A stretch of DNA of 38,502 bases from Crocinitomix sp. (lineage in GTDB: Bacteria > Bacteroidota > Bacteroidia > Flavobacteriales_D > Crocinitomicaceae), in assembly GCA_030836155.1 (NCBI GenBank), contig JAURQI010000090.1, positions 1-38,502 on the forward strand, in the 5' to 3' direction. The notes below the pieces were generated by a model, which had not been told where the DNA came from, ran no database searches, and worked only from the letters and a program-made list of their open reading frames with translations. The translations under genes were made by a program, and so were the position numbers. How positions within the stretch are numbered: position 1 is the first letter of the stretch; every line of letters starts with the position of its first letter. Below, piece by piece: positions 38,203 through 38,502 of this stretch.

Positions 38203-38241
38203 GATGGCTCAAAGGCAAACCTGCTTTTGAGCCATTTTTTA
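38203..38241 (+). terminator. Rho-independent terminator after the miniprotein gene
   Basis: ATGGCTCAAA and TTTGAGCCAT pair around a short loop, followed by a T run. It separates the miniprotein unit from the GH3-family gene. Confidence 0.85.
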
Positions 38242-38254
38242 TTATCTTGGTCTT

Positions 38255-38502
38255 ATGCCGTTTAATTCCCTTTTTTCCTGGATTATTAAAAAACGAATCC
38301 ATCAGATTGATTTGTTTAAGAAGTACCCATTAGAGGTACAAGATGAGGTGTTGATGAATTTAGTGGAGCACGGAAAAAACACAGAATGGGGCCGAGAATT
38401 TGATTTTGATTCCATTCAGTCGTATGCTGATTTTAATAAAAAAGTACCGCTTACGAATTACGAAAAGTTAGAACCTTATGTGCAACGCTTATTAAAAAAT
38501 GA
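38255..38502 (+). CDS. GH3 family protein (partial, 3' end beyond window)
   Basis: Only the first 82 codons are present and no stop is reached, so the ORF track omits it. Reading from the ATG at 38255 gives MPFNSLFSWIIKKRI, then TEWGREFDFDSIQSYADFNK and VPLTNYEKLEPYVQR. These match the start of bacterial proteins annotated as GH3 auxin-responsive promoter family, which are acyl-adenylate/acyl-amido synthetase relatives of about 500 residues. The bacterial substrate is unknown. The name refers to plant homologues and does not imply auxin here. Confidence 0.8.
   Translation, partial: MPFNSLFSWIIKKRIHQIDLFKKYPLEVQDEVLMNLVEHGKNTEWGREFDFDSIQSYADFNKKVPLTNYEKLEPYVQRLLKN

Noticed and set aside
37949-38230. 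93-residue ORF over the miniprotein
   Set aside because: Different frame, runs into the terminator hairpin and lacks a hydrophobic helix or other signal; the 38-residue frame is better.
1-38502. CRISPR array, tRNA or rRNA genes
   Set aside because: No regularly spaced direct repeats of suitable length, no cloverleaf-like or rRNA-like sequence noticed on either strand by eye.

Overview
The window looks like ordinary chromosomal DNA from an AT-rich member of the Bacteroidota, most probably Flavobacteriales; a Crocinitomicaceae-like lineage is possible but not proven. The signs are a type IX secretion (T9SS) type B sorting domain next to a PorP/SprF-family protein, a T9SS type A sorting domain on a carboxypeptidase, a TonB-dependent receptor with a carboxypeptidase-regulatory-like N-terminus, and the Bacteroidota -7 promoter element TAnnTTTG upstream of about fifteen genes. 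I see no tRNA, rRNA, CRISPR array, insertion sequence or prophage.

Layout. (1) 1-2285: tyrosine/homogentisate catabolism, hppD (3' end off the left edge) and hmgA on the minus strand, divergent from an SDR-type L-threonine dehydrogenase across a control region with a 12-bp palindrome. (2) 3373-11318, plus strand: a MORN/YwqK-like secreted protein, cysS, inorganic pyrophosphatase, a large PKD-domain T9SS type B substrate followed one base later by its PorP/SprF-like partner, and a DusB-like tRNA-dihydrouridine synthase. (3) 11324-14333, minus strand: pdhB followed by a GNAT-like protein and a DUF2279-like protein. (4) 14532-23947: PpiD/SurA-like foldase, acyl-CoA thioesterase, a family 9 glycosyltransferase, dtd-rsgA, a family 2 glycosyltransferase, dCMP deaminase overlapping an S41 C-terminal-processing peptidase, then an arsenite methyltransferase. 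(5) 24022-35566: a cluster I read as a phosphate/oxyanion island: Na/Pi cotransporter with an unusual N-terminal extension, Porin_O_P-like porin, ChrA-like transporter, PhoB-type response regulator, beta-helix-like lipoprotein, TonB-dependent receptor and a second PhoB-type response regulator. No histidine kinase is present. (6) 35572-38502: M14 zinc carboxypeptidase with a type A sorting domain, a 38-residue membrane miniprotein missed by the ORF track at its true start, and the start of a GH3-family gene running off the right edge.

The most interesting signal is regulatory. Between the divergent TonB receptor and second response regulator lies a 66-bp block of six 11-bp units, five starting GTTAA or close to it when read on the minus strand. 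It sits about 20 bp from a -7 element on each side. A similar in-phase block lies at the same distance before the porin, and weaker versions precede the Na/Pi transporter and the lipoprotein. The 11-bp period and the PhoB-type regulators suggest a Bacteroidota Pho-box-like operator joining these genes into a phosphate-starvation regulon. The repeats are seen directly; their function is inferred.

Several ORF-track starts are TTG codons that are part of the TAnnTTTG promoter, so I moved those starts downstream to the likely initiation codon.
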